The position numbers and the translations under genes were made by a program. Below are positions 1 through 13,300 of a stretch of 64,000 nt of DNA, piece by piece. The stretch's first letter is position 1. Each line of letters starts with the position of its first letter. The notes beneath the pieces were generated by a model. The model was not told the DNA's origin. It did no database searches and saw nothing but the letters and a program-made list of their open reading frames with translations. This DNA comes from Trogon surrucura (lineage: Eukaryota > Chordata > Aves > Trogoniformes > Trogonidae): contig CM036621.1 of assembly GCA_020746105.1 (NCBI GenBank), positions 28,671,370 to 28,735,369 on the forward strand. Direction: 5' to 3'.

Positions 1-165
1 AATGAGGTCACCCCTCAGCCTCCTCTTCTCCAAACTAAAGAGCCCCAGCTCCCTCAGTCTTTTCTCATAAGGGAGATGCTCCACTCCCTTCATCATCCTA
101 GTTGCCCTGTGCTGGACTCTCTCCAGCAGTTCCCTGTCTTTCTCGAACTGAGGGGCCCAGAACTG
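1..165 (-). mobile_element. CR1 LINE fragment, cut by window edge
   Basis: The sequence is almost the same as 14450-14620 inside the large minus-strand CR1, with about two differences over 160 bases. It corresponds to the last part of ORF2 (the segment encoding the conserved region after the reverse transcriptase) on the minus strand. Homology stops at about 165, where the text changes from CR1 to unrelated A/T-rich DNA, so this copy is 5'-truncated there. Its 3' end lies outside the window. The near identity to the large copy says it belongs to the same young subfamily. Confidence 0.93.
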
Positions 166-166
166 A

Positions 167-794
167 ATAGTACGTCAGATTTTGGAGTTATCTGATGAAG
201 TCTTTGCATTATATTTTTGAATGAGTCACATGCTTGCTTACCTATGTTTGTTCAGCTAAGCATATGCATATCTCTTTATATTTGACTATATCTAGACATA
301 CATATGCATATAAACTGACATGCAGAATTTTAGTTCCTGCAGCATTGTATGGATCGTGGCTGATGTTTACTTGTTTGTAGTATAGAGGGAGAACTAGTCT
401 TGATATTTGATACTCTCTTTTTCCTACATGCTCAATCATGTAAAATTATGATAAAAGTACACAGTGGCCTCTTTTTTGTGTGTGTGTGTGCATATACAGC
501 TTTGACCAATATATTTCCATTTGGAAAAGTGATGCTGAATCTCTGCGCTTTGGTTGGTAAATACATGAGTATTATCTTGTCTTACTTTCTGCAATGCAAA
601 CTGGCCCTAGCAAAAGAGTTTTCCCAAGAAGCAGGTTTAAATAATAACTACATTACTGTCAGAATTCTGTAAGACCTAAAGAGATATGCTTCACCACAGT
701 TTAGATTTTAGGGAATGCTGAAATTCTTTGAAGCATTCTGGTTTGATAGAAAGAAACTACAAAGAGAATTTAAAGATTTTCACTTATGACCATC
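167..794. other. No gene seen
   Basis: A/T-rich DNA between the CR1 fragment and the ERVK-type LTR. A short TG-rich run (about 475-490) is the only structure noticed. Reading frames here are short and show no family motif. Confidence 0.6.
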
Positions 795-1237
795 TGTGGA
801 TACCCTACATTTTAGTTAGCTGTGCTGGCAGCACTGCGTTGCAGAGTTACGACTTTCGTCCTTGAGCTCTTTCCTAAACAAGCACATAACTCTTGCTTAC
901 TAATTATGAAAAGAGACCCTGACCAGCCAAGTACAGCTCATGTTGAGAGCTTGCCCGTGAGAATGAACAGATAAGGTGCTTCTTGTACACAAGATGTGCA
1001 TGGGAGTGAACGGGAGAGTATGATCAAACCAGACCTGGCAAAGTCTGTTTTCCCTGTGTGATAACAGAGTGATTGAGGGAGTACATGAGCTAATAACAAC
1101 CCTGGCTGTATAGTCTGATCTCTTGTTTGTAACCCAAAAATAATGCTTCGTGCTAGTAGGTATAAATATGTGTGCCTGCTTGCAATAAAGTGAATTCCGT
1201 TTTCCACCATCTCGGAGTTCGTGCGTGCTTCTCAACA
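795..1237 (+). mobile_element. Solo LTR, ERVK (class II) type
   Basis: The 443-bp element starts TGTGGATACC and ends CTTCTCAACA, so it has TG...CA ends with a short imperfect inverted terminus. It is flanked by a perfect 6-bp direct repeat ACCATC at 789-794 and 1238-1243. A 6-bp target duplication is the usual size for ERVK-like (alpha/betaretrovirus-like) integration. Inside are a TATA box (TATAAATA, 1161-1168) and, 15 bases further, a poly(A) signal (AATAAA, 1184-1189), the compact U3-R-U5 arrangement of avian class II LTRs. No gag-pol-env sequence is next to it, so it is a solo LTR left by LTR-LTR recombination. The minus-strand reading frames across it are incidental. The boundaries are seen directly; the class is inferred from duplication size and layout. 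Confidence 0.85.
1161..1189 (+). promoter_or_regulatory. LTR core promoter and poly(A) signal
   Basis: TATAAATA at 1161-1168 and AATAAA at 1184-1189 lie in the 3' third of the solo LTR. Transcription would start about 25-30 bases after the TATA box and the poly(A) signal would serve the 3' LTR. It could act as a stray plus-strand promoter, but no downstream gene is visible. Confidence 0.6.
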
Positions 1238-4200
1238 ACCATCACTTGTAGTTCTGAGGTTAACCTGATATAAACTAAATTATATTTTTTTAAAAGGTAT
1301 TGATTTGAGCTGGTGAAATATCATACTTGTAGAAACTAGCATGAATGAATTTCAGAATTATCACTGACTTAATGACTACAGAATGAGGCTGTCTTTAGTT
1401 CATCATCTTCGTCAGATACACTTTTTTTTTAATTCAAGGATTTGAAAAGAACTTTATTACCATAATTACATACTATGACAGATGGTACAATGGCAGTGAT
1501 GTATCATGTTTTACTAATATATTTATTTATCAGATGTTCACACCAGAAGTATTTACCTTTATATAACATTGATATCAATTGTGCAGGGCTGCAAAACAGA
1601 TTCATTCCTCTGGAAAGGTGTTTTTAATAAAATGAATACAGTGACATTTGGAATTGTGAGCCTTGAGGCATTTGTATGCCGTACCAAAAAGCTTAATTAA
1701 CTCATAGCTTAGCTTGTTTTGGTTTGTTTCTCTTCTGCACAATCACTAACAAAATTATATTACCAGTTGAAATAGTATAAGCAGTACTACTAAACTTAGT
1801 TCTTGTGTCGTATTGTAAAATCTAAGCCTTGGCACTGGTGTCACTGAGAAGCCTCAGAGGATTGGGAAACTTCCAAGTCTTCATCTGGTCAGTCCTGTAA
1901 TCAATACCAAACCAGTACTGGTTAGCCAAACATCAGAAAATAGCTATAAATGTTCATCAATGTGATGTCCACCATAACTTGAGCAGTTAAAACATTTTTG
2001 TATTTCTTGCCTTACAACGAGGCTTACTTTGCTAGAAATTAAATGGCTGAATAGATAAATTCTATCAGAGAAATCTTGACTCTGTGTCCTTCATTCACGG
2101 TACCGTTTAGCTCTTTATCTGGTCTTTTTCTGTTTGCATGTCAGCAGAAGATTGACCTTCAAAGTGCTCTCCTATTCTGAATGGCAAATAAATAATAACT
2201 AAAAAAAAAACCCCACTTCTGTGGAGCTAATGCTTAATGCCTTTATAATTTTTTGTGGTTACAAGAACAATATTTTGAAGGTTTCTTGCTGACCGCTAGC
2301 AGTATTGCTAAGTTTTTGAAAGACTCATCTTAATTTTATGTCATAGTTTTTACTTATCATCCATCTTGGAAGAAACACCTTGCCCAGTGCTTATTCACAG
2401 CCATGAGATACATCTCCATAGAAACCCAAACTTCACTAATTCCACTCCTTGCAGAGTAACTTGCCTGTAGTATATTACTGCAGGTATATAGTGTCTCATA
2501 TTTTACATGAGTTGTTTTCATGCACTGAGATTCTAGCTAGATGCATCTAAAAGGAGCTTTGCCATTTACAATCCAAAATAGACAAAGATAAAAGTTGTGG
2601 TTTTTATAAATAAAAGCTTTAAAACACTTGTGTCATAGACCATGACTGGGACACTTGCATTCCTTTACTGTATTCTCAACATAAAAGCAGTGCACTTGTC
2701 CATCAGAAGCTCTATGAAGTATAGACATGTGCTTTTACTGCAGTCAGGAAGAAAAGCCAATAAGTACCTGTCATGCACGTGTATAAATTATTACAAAATT
2801 TGACCGTTATGCCTTTTTTTTCCCCTTGGAAACAGTGATTTTCTTTATTTAATCTGAAATAAAGGAAAAAGAATTCTTAATAGCTTTGGCAGTATTGGCG
2901 ATCATCTTAAAACATAGACAAAGGGCAGATGTATTCTTGATAAGTGGTAAGATTTAGATACTACAGAATGACTGTTCTTTGGCTTGGAGTTTGGCAACCA
3001 TTCGTTTTACTTTTACTTTATGCTGAACCGTTGATTTACAGAACTGCATGTTTTGTAATATTCATAACTGCCTCTAAATTATCCTCTGATAAGTTACACG
3101 TACAATATCCAACTGCAATATAACCTATACTTACAAAAGTATGAGAAATGTAACTTTTCAGGTTAAGACATTTTCTGATTGAAGCCTTGGCATATTTATA
3201 CTTACCTGTGGACTCTGGGAAACCCTAGCTCTGCAACCCACTGGATGCTAAGGGAACACAGAGTTTCAAAGCATTAACAGCTCAAGTTCTGTATATGGGG
3301 AAGGCAATGTTTTTTCTATGATTTCATCTATTTATTGAGATTCATTTTTTTCTGTTGAAAGTATTAATTATGTCCATGACTGAACAGACATTAAGAGTGC
3401 ATTAAAAATCAATAATTAATTAAAAGTCGCTAGTGAGAAAAGATTGAACAGGTAAGAATTACTAGATGGAGTTGCTAATAGAGTAAGACAGATTTTTGTT
3501 GGATATCTGAAGGATTGAAGCCTATGCCTTGTATTCTGTCTTGTTTTGAACTTAAGGTGAAAGGCAAACTAATACCTATCGAAATATTCATTTGTCTCCA
3601 CTTGCAGATTCTGTATCAGCTGCAACTTTTTATATATGGAGGATAACTAACTCATCAGTGAATGGTGAACCGTATCAAAGGGGGTTTCATTTTTGGCACT
3701 TGTACCAATCTGAATTGTACATTGTAGCCAAAAATAACATGGGTTTAAAAATTACCTGGTCTTACTTATCCTCCAGAACAGTATAAAGAAAATGTGTAAC
3801 AGAGTATGAAGAGGCTAAGAGGCAAGATGATATCGATATGAGGACACAGACTTGAAAAGAGACTACTTCAAGTCTGTGTGTAAGTTGTTATTCTTAAAAA
3901 TTGATTTAGGAAGAGAGTTATGCTTATGAAAAATAAAAAAAAAAATAAAATAGAAAACGAAAATCCGTGCATGACTTTCTAGTCTACATCATGCCTTTTC
4001 CAAGGTGCCAGGTGAAATTTGGTGGTATAAATACAAGTAGTTTAATATTTAATATATTAATTAAAAATACTAAACCCCAGGCATTCTTATTCTGTTGGAA
4101 TAACTTTAATCTTTTAAAACTCAACTATAAATTTAGCAATGTAAACCAACAGCAAATGGCAGATTAATATTTTTTAAAGTTCTGTAATTATAATTCTTTG

Positions 4201-4304
4201 GTTTAAATATGGTCACAAGGGAGGTAGACCAAGCTACTTGTTAAATAAAAGTTATGTATTTCAGGTACTTTCCCTGCAGCTTGTTCTGCTGCTGCATTTA
4301 CCAA

Positions 4305-4352
4305 AAGCCAAATATGATATATTTGATATATGATATAAGATATATTTGGCTT
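4305..4352. repeat. Hairpin-forming inverted repeat
   Basis: AAGCCAAATAT at 4305-4315 is repeated as its exact reverse complement at 4342-4352, with a 26-base A/T-only loop made of GATATAT-like units. It might be a cruciform-prone site or the remnant of a small element; no target duplication was found. Confidence 0.6.
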
Positions 4353-5639
4353 GATTTAATTTTGCTGTTGATGTTTATATTTTATGTAGGTTTGTAGATT
4401 AGCTTGTTGTCCAAGGTAACCAAATCATAGTTGTTTTGTCGTCAGCTCCTCCATTTTTCTTGAATCTCTTATTTCAGTTTTTCATTTGTCTGCAGCTATT
4501 GTAATGGAACATGAATTATGTACTTTGTATCTCTTTCACACAGTGCAAGATCTAATTAGCTCCCTCTTAACAGCAAATAATTAGTGATGCTTTTAATAGA
4601 TACATAAATAAGTGGGAGGGAAATATTACAAGAATTGCAGCTTTATATATAATGCTTTGACATGAAAGCAAACAATTCTTTTTGGTAATGGGAGTATACA
4701 AGTAATTTCATAATCTCTTTTAACAAAACTTAAACTGTGGTTATCTCTGTAATGGAGTTGGTTTAATTTTCTCTTCTACTCACATCTCTATACAACTAGT
4801 TTTTCGTTGTTTTACCCTTGCATAATGTGATAGTCTTCCACTACATGATAAGTGTACCCTTGGGCTTTTAACAAAATTAGTATTATTCAGGCACTTGTAC
4901 TCTGAAAGTGTAGTAACTTCAACTTTGGTGCTAAACATTTGGAAAGAGGAGAAAGTGTTATCTGCTTTTGGGAATGACATTTTTGGCCCCAAGAAAAGGA
5001 GATTAGGAACTCATGCTGAGTCCTGGCACGTGCTTTGAATTCAGCAGAGGTCAAATTCATGGGGTTTGCCGTGGTTAGGAGCGGCAAAGCGCTGGTGGTG
5101 TGTGAACCAAAATACTTTTCCTCACCTGCCTAGGAGAGGTTATATGCTTTAGTTTATACTGTAGAGTGAACGCACGTGGGAGCGTTGGTTTCTGAGGCCC
5201 ATGGCGTTTCTGCCAAAACTGCTGACTAGCAGTCTTCCTGGAATTTGAGATCAAAGTCTGTCCTGTGAATAAATGGAACCATCATCAGGGCAGCTGCTGG
5301 ACTTTCCTGCTAAAGCATGATTTACTCAGATTGTGTAAAGCTGGATTGTTGGTCCATGCGTCTCCCCAGTCAGAGAGATTGGAGTGGTTTGCCTTTGAAT
5401 AAAGCAAATGAGCACAGTAGATGTAACAACCGAAAATGAAGCCACTATCTTCCTTAAATTTTCTGAGTGCACCCAGGATAATCGTCCAACTATTCTTCTT
5501 GTTGCAGGAAAGCTAGGTTTATTTTATTTGTGCTTAAATAGGTTTATACGGAAGTTTGCAAGCCCAAAGTTCTGTTTTCGGTTAACACAGGGCTTGTGCA
5601 CCTCATGCCATTGCTGAGCTGGTGATAAGGTAGCATGAA

Positions 5640-5830
5640 GTTGTATTTTTTCCTGTGGCCAGCCTGGCCCAAGGCCTCCCTCAGGAGGTGCTGGGTCCAG
5701 GGGTGCCCTGGGGTTCCTCGGGGCGGGGGGGCACTGGGGCTGCCTCATTGCAGCCACTGCCCTCCCCTGCTGCCAGTGCACTGTGCTGGGCGTGGAAAGG
5801 CAGCCTTCATGTAATGAGGCGCGGGGGACG
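5640..5830 (+). other. G-rich island with G-quadruplex motif
   Basis: This is the only strongly GC-rich patch for many kilobases. Positions 5693-5739 contain six runs of at least three G (3, 4, 4, 4, 7 and 4) separated by loops of 4, 6, 6, 1 and 4 bases, which satisfies the usual intramolecular G-quadruplex rule on the plus strand. CpG content is modest, so a classic CpG-island promoter is not clear. Both strands have short open frames across it, but composition alone explains these. Confidence 0.55.
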
Positions 5831-8800
5831 CATACTGTGATGGCTTTTGTTCCTGGAGGATGGTCCCATATGATTATAATGTTGTACAGCTACAATATGA
5901 GATTAGCTATACAATTGCAATGTGGTAGGTTTCATGTGTTTTAAGTTAGGCAGTTGCAAACTGCCTTTTTATTATTTTTCTATAGAAAAATAATTTTGAA
6001 AGGTTTTTCCTCTAAGTAATTTAACCTTGTGATTCAGAAGGCTAAATGGAACTGTTTAACCATGTATTTTCTTGATTTTATACCTGTCAAAAATAATGCC
6101 AATTTATATTGGGACTTCACAGAAGGAAACAAAGACACTTATTTACAGCAGGAATCCATAATGGAGCCTGTTGTCCTACATGTGCATTTCAGATTAAACT
6201 CCAAAGTAAACTTCAAAACTAAAACATTCAATGCTTAATACACATCTGGAGGCACCAGGGTATCAAAGAATTACATATGTCTAAATATTGAATTTAACCC
6301 TTATGATATTTTACCCTCTTCTGTTCTCTAATTCATTCTGTGCATCAGGCTGCTTGAGCTAGGCTTCTTTTGGTAAATGATAGAAATAACAACAAAAAAA
6401 CCTCTTAAAACCATCTGGAGAGGGCAGCCCTTATAAATTATTTTTACGTCATTAATCTCAGCTATTGTGACAAAAAAGTACAATAATTACTCCATGAAGT
6501 GGAATATAACCCTTGCAGCATCAGTTTAGCATTACTCAGAGAAATGTTCCATTTTCTTTTTTCCTTTTGTGGATTACTAATGGGACTTTCTGCTTAAAAT
6601 TAGTTGTTATAGAGATAGAGCTATTGGGAAATCATGGGTTTGATGCAATTATAAATTTCATAATGCTTTACTGTCACATGCTGTTCTGATATGTGGAAGT
6701 GTATTGATTTAGACATGTTTTATGGTTGATGTTACGTGCCCCTAATCAGCAAAAGCTATCCTATGTCTTTTAAAATGTTTTATGAATTCAGATCTAATAA
6801 TTTTGGTAAAGAGAAGAAAATGTGTATGTTTTGTTAGATGATGGGACTAAATGTAGGAGAGAGTGAAAAGTATAGGTAGGATTGCAGAAAGAGTTGTGGA
6901 AACAGCAGAAGAGAAAAAGAAAAACAATGTAAATAAAAAGAGGAAAAAAAGACAAAAATTACACTGTCAAAATAGATTTTGAAAAATTGTTTCAAATATT
7001 CTTATTACAAGTCAGTCAACATTGTGTCTTTAGGGAATGGATGTAACTAAGTGATTCCTCAAGCATGCTTGTAGGCCTTTATGATGTCTTGATGCTGCGA
7101 TCCATTTATCACTCAGATAACATATTGGTAAAATGAAATCAAATGCTTTAGTGTCCCACCGTATAAATTGTAAATTTAATTTGTGTTCTTGAGAAGCAAT
7201 GGGTAACAGAATAAAAGGCTTCATTGAATAAAACTGAAGAGGGCAAGAGGAGAGAGTTTGGCAAGTGTTAATGCACACGTAGTCCAAGCTTATGCAATGA
7301 AAACGGGGAAGCTCTTAGCTACTGTGGAGTGTTGCCTTCAAAACATGTTCTCAACATTACTAAAGTATTTCATAATTATTTATTCTGTTCTTGTGGTTTG
7401 ACCTTCCTAGGATATCTGTGGTATCTAGAAGGGAAGATTATTTTGTAGAAACTAGAACTTTATATAATGAAGTTAAGAGAATTTTTTTGGCAGGAAGAAG
7501 CTTTTGTCTAGTTTCCATTTGAAAAGTGATTAGAACATGGTAGGCAATGTAATGTATAGTGAGACTGGAAAACAGTACCTGTTGGATATTGAAAGAAAGC
7601 AGGGGACTCATGGAGCAGGACTGCAGGAAGGAGATAATGAAATACTGAAGGCAATAGTCATGAAAGGAAAGCGGGTACAGTGTTATCCAGGAAACTGATA
7701 GGAGGCAGGTGATTTTTTGACCTGTGCAATGTATTTTTGCTACTATTGATGCTGAAAATCTCAGCTTCATTTTCACAGCTTTGGTATATATAAATTGAGG
7801 CTCTTAAACTCTCATGCTTTTGCAGGGAATTGCTGAGTTTTTAACCACCAGACTTGAGAAGCACTGAGCTGCCTCTCATGGCCAGGAGAAATTGTCAGGG
7901 TCTGCTTTCATCTGTCAGCCTGACAACCTCACTGTGCAGTTCCCCTTACTGAGTCCATTTCAGACTTTTCAATAGAAACTTGATCTTCATGAAAAATGCC
8001 TTTTCACTACTTTATAATTTTTTCGCTGGAGTTTTCCAAAGTTCTGGTTTAAATTTTAATTGAAATGAACAGTTGAAAAAAGTCATGTTTTCAGTTTGAA
8101 TGGGAAAGATTTCCCTCTTCCCTTAAGAGCAAGAACAGAAAAGGCAGGTAGGGGAAGCAGAGTTAAATCACATACATTTATATGAACTGCAGGGTTTGTT
8201 TCAACTTTTACTTCCCTTTCTAATGCCTGCCTTTGTGCATATTTGTTAAGTTTCCTCCTATGCATGAAAGATAAGCAGGAGAAGGTCTAGGCATCAAGTC
8301 TGGTTTCAGGGCTTAGGCAGGATTTTGAAAAAGCTTGTGTATCTTGAGCTCTGGCTTCTAGAGCAAATTTCATCCAACACATAAGAGATTCTTCCTTATT
8401 TTACCTTTTCTCATCCACATAAGCTAAGACACTGAAAGAACAGCCATATTCTGTAAGTTTGCTTTAGTGTTCAACCATCTCTATACCCTAACAAATAAAT
8501 TAATTTAGGAGATCATTGGAGTAATATTTGGTCATAATTTATAGCTTTCCCAGAATTCTAGCAGTAGGATAAGCCACAGAGAAATTACAGAGAAATTGTT
8601 GTAATGTGAAGATAACTACTCATCAGATAATTCAAAATTTGACAGTATATTCACCTGTTTAACTTTGACAGTGTACTGTGTCTTTGTTGCATAACATCAA
8701 CTTCTAGGGAGCTGACAAAGATTAAAAATGCATTGTCAAAATATTCCTAAAACTCCCTTTTAAAAAAATATTTGAGGAAGAGACAGAGCTAAAACTTTCA

Positions 8801-10293
8801 GGTTTGTGAGATCATATTGTAGTTCTGTTATTCATAGAAACAAATATAAAGTGACAAGTATCATAGTCACTATTTCATTTGATAACCTGTAAAAACAAAC
8901 CTCTGCATAGAATAAAAAGTTGTATAGAAAAATTCTACCTTGGACTTCAGTTAAAAAAAATAGTATATGAAAACTGCTTCGGTTCTCTCTGTCAAAATAA
9001 GTGTACAGTGTTCTGAAAAGTGTGTTTTTCCAAGTGAAAAAATCAATTCAGGTCCTATATAACATTAAACTTTCAAATTTAAGTATCTGTTTCTGCTACC
9101 AAAAAGCCCATCATAGAAAAGGTATGTAGAAATGAGAACAAAAATATTCCTTTTGCACAAATAAATTCTAATGTTAGCTAGAGTCAGTAAGCTTCCTGCT
9201 GCTATAGGACAGATTTAGAAATATTAGGCTTTATATTCTGATTACTTTCATAAATCTATTCTGGGCAAAACTAGATGTGTTTTTTTCAAAGTGGAGTGTG
9301 GTTGAATATTAGTATTTCCATATGAAGTAATTACTTGTGTAGCACATTCACAGGTACGTGCACCCAGAAAGCTTATTTCTCACTTGGTATTAAGACTTAT
9401 GAGTTACATCAGAGCCAACACAGTACTTCAAAAGATTTTAGTCCCAGTATTGGAAAGATTTTTCATATCCAAACGAAAATGGAGTTAGACTGTGGCTTGA
9501 GGAGCCTTTAAAATCATAGTTCTTTAAATTTTATATTTCATTCTTAAAGTACAATGCAAGATCATTCCTTTAATTCTGATACCATACCAGAGAAGCATTT
9601 GCCAGCTGATAGACGGTGCCACATATCACGAAAAAATAAACGCGTCAGTGCTGGGATCATTCTTCCCTTAGAGAAGCTGATGTTCTCTGTTACCTTCTAT
9701 TCAGCTGTCGGTAGTAAGGAAAGCCCGTGGCTCAGCACTGTTTGATTGTAACTGAAAATAGTCTCCCACACACAATTTTTAGTTCCCCAGGAAAACCCCA
9801 GGAAATGGGCTGGCCAGCTGCAGAAGACAGAAGAACACACTGTCTGATTGTGAAGCAGCAGTTTGGTTTAGCCCTCTGCTGCCTTCCTCTCACCAATGAC
9901 TTTCCCAATAAAAGTTTCCAGACGTACTAGCAAGGCACTTAAAACTTTTCTGAGAAACCTAGGGTGTGGGTCTGCGCGATCCTCCATCTTCCTAACATCG
10001 ACTTACTGAATTTAGTTTTGAAATGTATGTTCCAGAAGTCCTACAGGCCGAGGCACGCGGTCGGCACGCTATTTGCTAATACTAATGCAAAGTGAAGTTG
10101 TACCATGACTTACACATTCTGAAAGCAAGAAGGCAAAAAAAATACAAACAATTTTAACGTCCAGCAATTCCTATGTCATTCTCTTTGCTATAGTAAATCA
10201 TTGGTTGAACAACTCAGTGCTCACTGATATATCTGGTTTACCACTTTTTTGTTCTCAGAGAGTCGCTTGGTTCTCCTCCCTATTTTGCAGCCT

Positions 10294-10327
10294 TATCCCA
10301 CTACATAATCTATCCCACTACATAATC
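10294..10327. repeat. 17-bp tandem duplication
   Basis: TATCCCACTACATAATC occurs twice head to tail (10294-10310 and 10311-10327) with no mismatch. It looks like a recent local duplication by replication slippage. Confidence 0.85.
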
Positions 10328-13300
10328 CTAAGAGCTTCACAGTTTACTTTGTGCCATTCTTTCACACTTCTCACTCCTTATTGCTTCATTGGGTCCAATA
10401 CTCTGCACATGCTGTTCTGTATAGAAAAATGAAGTTGTGGAAACTCAGAGATCTTCAGCGAATCTACCCTGTTTAAATTTGTAATTACTCCACAGCAGAG
10501 CATCTGTTGAATTATCCAGAAGCTAGTAGATGGCATGAGATAAGGCAGTAGTAATTCTAGAAATGTCAGCTGAAAATGGTTTCTGTGATGTTAATTTATA
10601 TTTACTCAGTAGTGTGTCTTATTATTCTGAATAATGAGTCTGTATGCATTGCATATATTTTATATGAGCCTTCTAATAAACACTGAACTAATCTCCTTAA
10701 TACTGGCATAAGTTTTAAAAAATAGCACCAGTACAAAAATTGCCAGTCATAGCATTTGACTCCTAACTGAAGGTGACAATAATGAGCAAGCACTTAATTC
10801 AAGACAGATCCAAACCTGTTTTTCTTTGAAGACTGACCAATAAGTGTAGAAATATTTTTTTTTTTAATTCAGAGAAGAAGTAGCTGATCAATTCACTTGT
10901 CCTAAAAAGATTATCAGTAGTTTGAATCACTTTGTTCTTCTTGATTACACAGCTTAAGTAAAGCCGGTTTGAAATATTTGCAGTTAAGAGTGGCCAAAGT
11001 AGTCATTTGCTTATGCTAGAAAATATCACCTGCTTACTATCTCTTGCTATACTCTGCCATTATACTTACAACAGTGTCAATAGAATATTATTTCCTACTC
11101 AACTTGTAACCTGTTATGTTATTTTGGGATCAGTGGGTTCTATGATATCCCTTGTTCCTGGTCTTCATAGTACCTCCCTGTAGGGTATCTCCTGTAGGGT
11201 AGTACACTTTTGTATTGGGCACTGTTCAGGAACTTAACTATTTATCTAAGGCTAGACTTTTCTTTATACAACTAACAATAAAAGCCAAATAGGTAACTAA
11301 AGGAAACAATGAAATATAACACCACAGTCCTCCACAAGTTCTAATGTCCAGTTGTTAGATTTTTCTGTAAGCATATGGCAGAGATTTCTATTTAGACTTG
11401 AATGAAAAGAATAGGGTTTTTTTTTGCAGATATATATCCCAAACATGTTGTAAAGAATACTTTAGTGCATGACATTTCTTACCTGCTAGTTTTATTTGTT
11501 AATAAATATTCAAGATGACATGACATAGAACAGAGGCAAAAGTGGGTGCCTTTATACTCTCTATGTAACATAGCAAATAAATGCTTTTACAGATATTAGA
11601 AAGTGAGGATCAGTGCAACTGAAGGGGTATCAAAGTCAAAGCAGTGAATGATCTTGGTGGTTACATTTCTTTATATGCATTTTGGAGTAAAAAGTTCTTG
11701 GTTTTGGAGTAAAAAGTTCAGCGCATATGGAGGAAGAAACACTGTGCTGCAGGATGGAGGTGGAGCAGGAATGAACACACAGCTCGGTGTTACTTAGGAA
11801 AAGATCACTGTACAGCGTCCTATGAGGTAGTAGCACTTATCCTCGCTGCTGTGTTAAGTGGGAAAAGCCCTCTGGAATCAAAGGGGTGTTCCATACGGGA
11901 TCGTGTTGTGCGATACAGGTGTTCTAGGTGTTACAGAAGTAACATGTCATGGGGATGCCAGTTGTGGAGTATGCTACATGCAGAGGTAATACAGAAGTCA
12001 ATGAAGACTCTGAATACAAACAAAGTGTTGTATGATATAGAGACGTATTTCTGTGGAGATTGGTGAATTACAGGTGTGTATGTGTGGGTAGAGAGAGGTG
12101 ACCTGCTGCAGCTGTTGAGTGTGACTTGTCAAAAATTATTTGGAAGTCCAATTCAGTCCTTGGCAAACTTAAGCATTCTCAAGACCACAGGATTGTGAAA
12201 CTAGCAGTGTGGAGACCACAGTCCTCTGGTTCGAGAGATAGATGCCACTGTTTCAGTACAAACTTTGCTTATAATTGTAGGATTTTGAAATGGTAAGCGT
12301 TAAATGGAAAAATACCAACTAGTAGCATCATGTCTTGTGCATAATAAAAATCAATGTACATTTGGCTTCAGTATTATTTGCCTTTGTCCTCTCTATTTCA
12401 TGATATCTCAGACTGTAGTTCTAGGCTCTAGATATTTAATGTGGTATATAAATAACTTGCTGAAGTAACTTGCAAAAGTCACTAACAGCCTTTAAAAATC
12501 AGCAAGACTGTATACTGGTAGTCCTGAAATGAATAGAACTTCGAGTTCTTTTTTAATATTTAAGTAGTCATTTTGATGTATCTTATTGGGCTGACCTAGA
12601 ACAGCTTATTCATACAGATTTTTCATTTATAATTCATCCTGGGAAGAAATAAAAAATGAACTAAAATGCATCAAGAGCTTAGAATCCTTGTGCTGCTGGT
12701 AATGTTGTAGGCTGCAGTTCGGATTCCAATGTTCTACTGTTAGCAGTACCATTAAATCGAGTGAGTAGTCTTGTGATGTAAAGCGTTGGTTGTTGCAGAT
12801 AGACTCAACCTAGGTTTAAAAGTTTTTCAATGTTGCTTTAAGCTAAACTGAGCAATATTGAGATATGACGTTTCTGTAAGATACTAGAACAATCTGTCTT
12901 TCACTTGGGTTTTTCATTTGGGTTTTGGTTCTTTTTTTTATTTTTATTTCCCCCATGCTAACAATAAGAGCGAGTTGCATATAGTATATATTCTCATGGA
13001 ATAATATAACAAGCCTTTAGTCTTTCACTCATCAAAAAATCATTCAAGCAAACAAAAGCCATGTTGACTTGAAGGAATTGTGTATTGGATGAAATTTTCA
13101 AATGGCATTAATTTCATTAAATATGTTTAAATCTTATGCTTGCTCTTCCTGATGTCAGTTTCTGCTTCTCATTAGCAACTTCTCATTTCATCTTCAAACT
13201 ACTGAAAGCTCCTTAAACAGACTAAAGAAAGTTCCACACCAGTTAAAAATGAAAAGATAAAGAAGGAAAAAAAAAAGTAGACAAACACAGGTCATTTACT

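Noticed and set aside
900..1238. Minus-strand frames of 90 and 112 residues
   Set aside because: Both are inside the ERVK-type LTR, in competing frames, and run antisense to its promoter.
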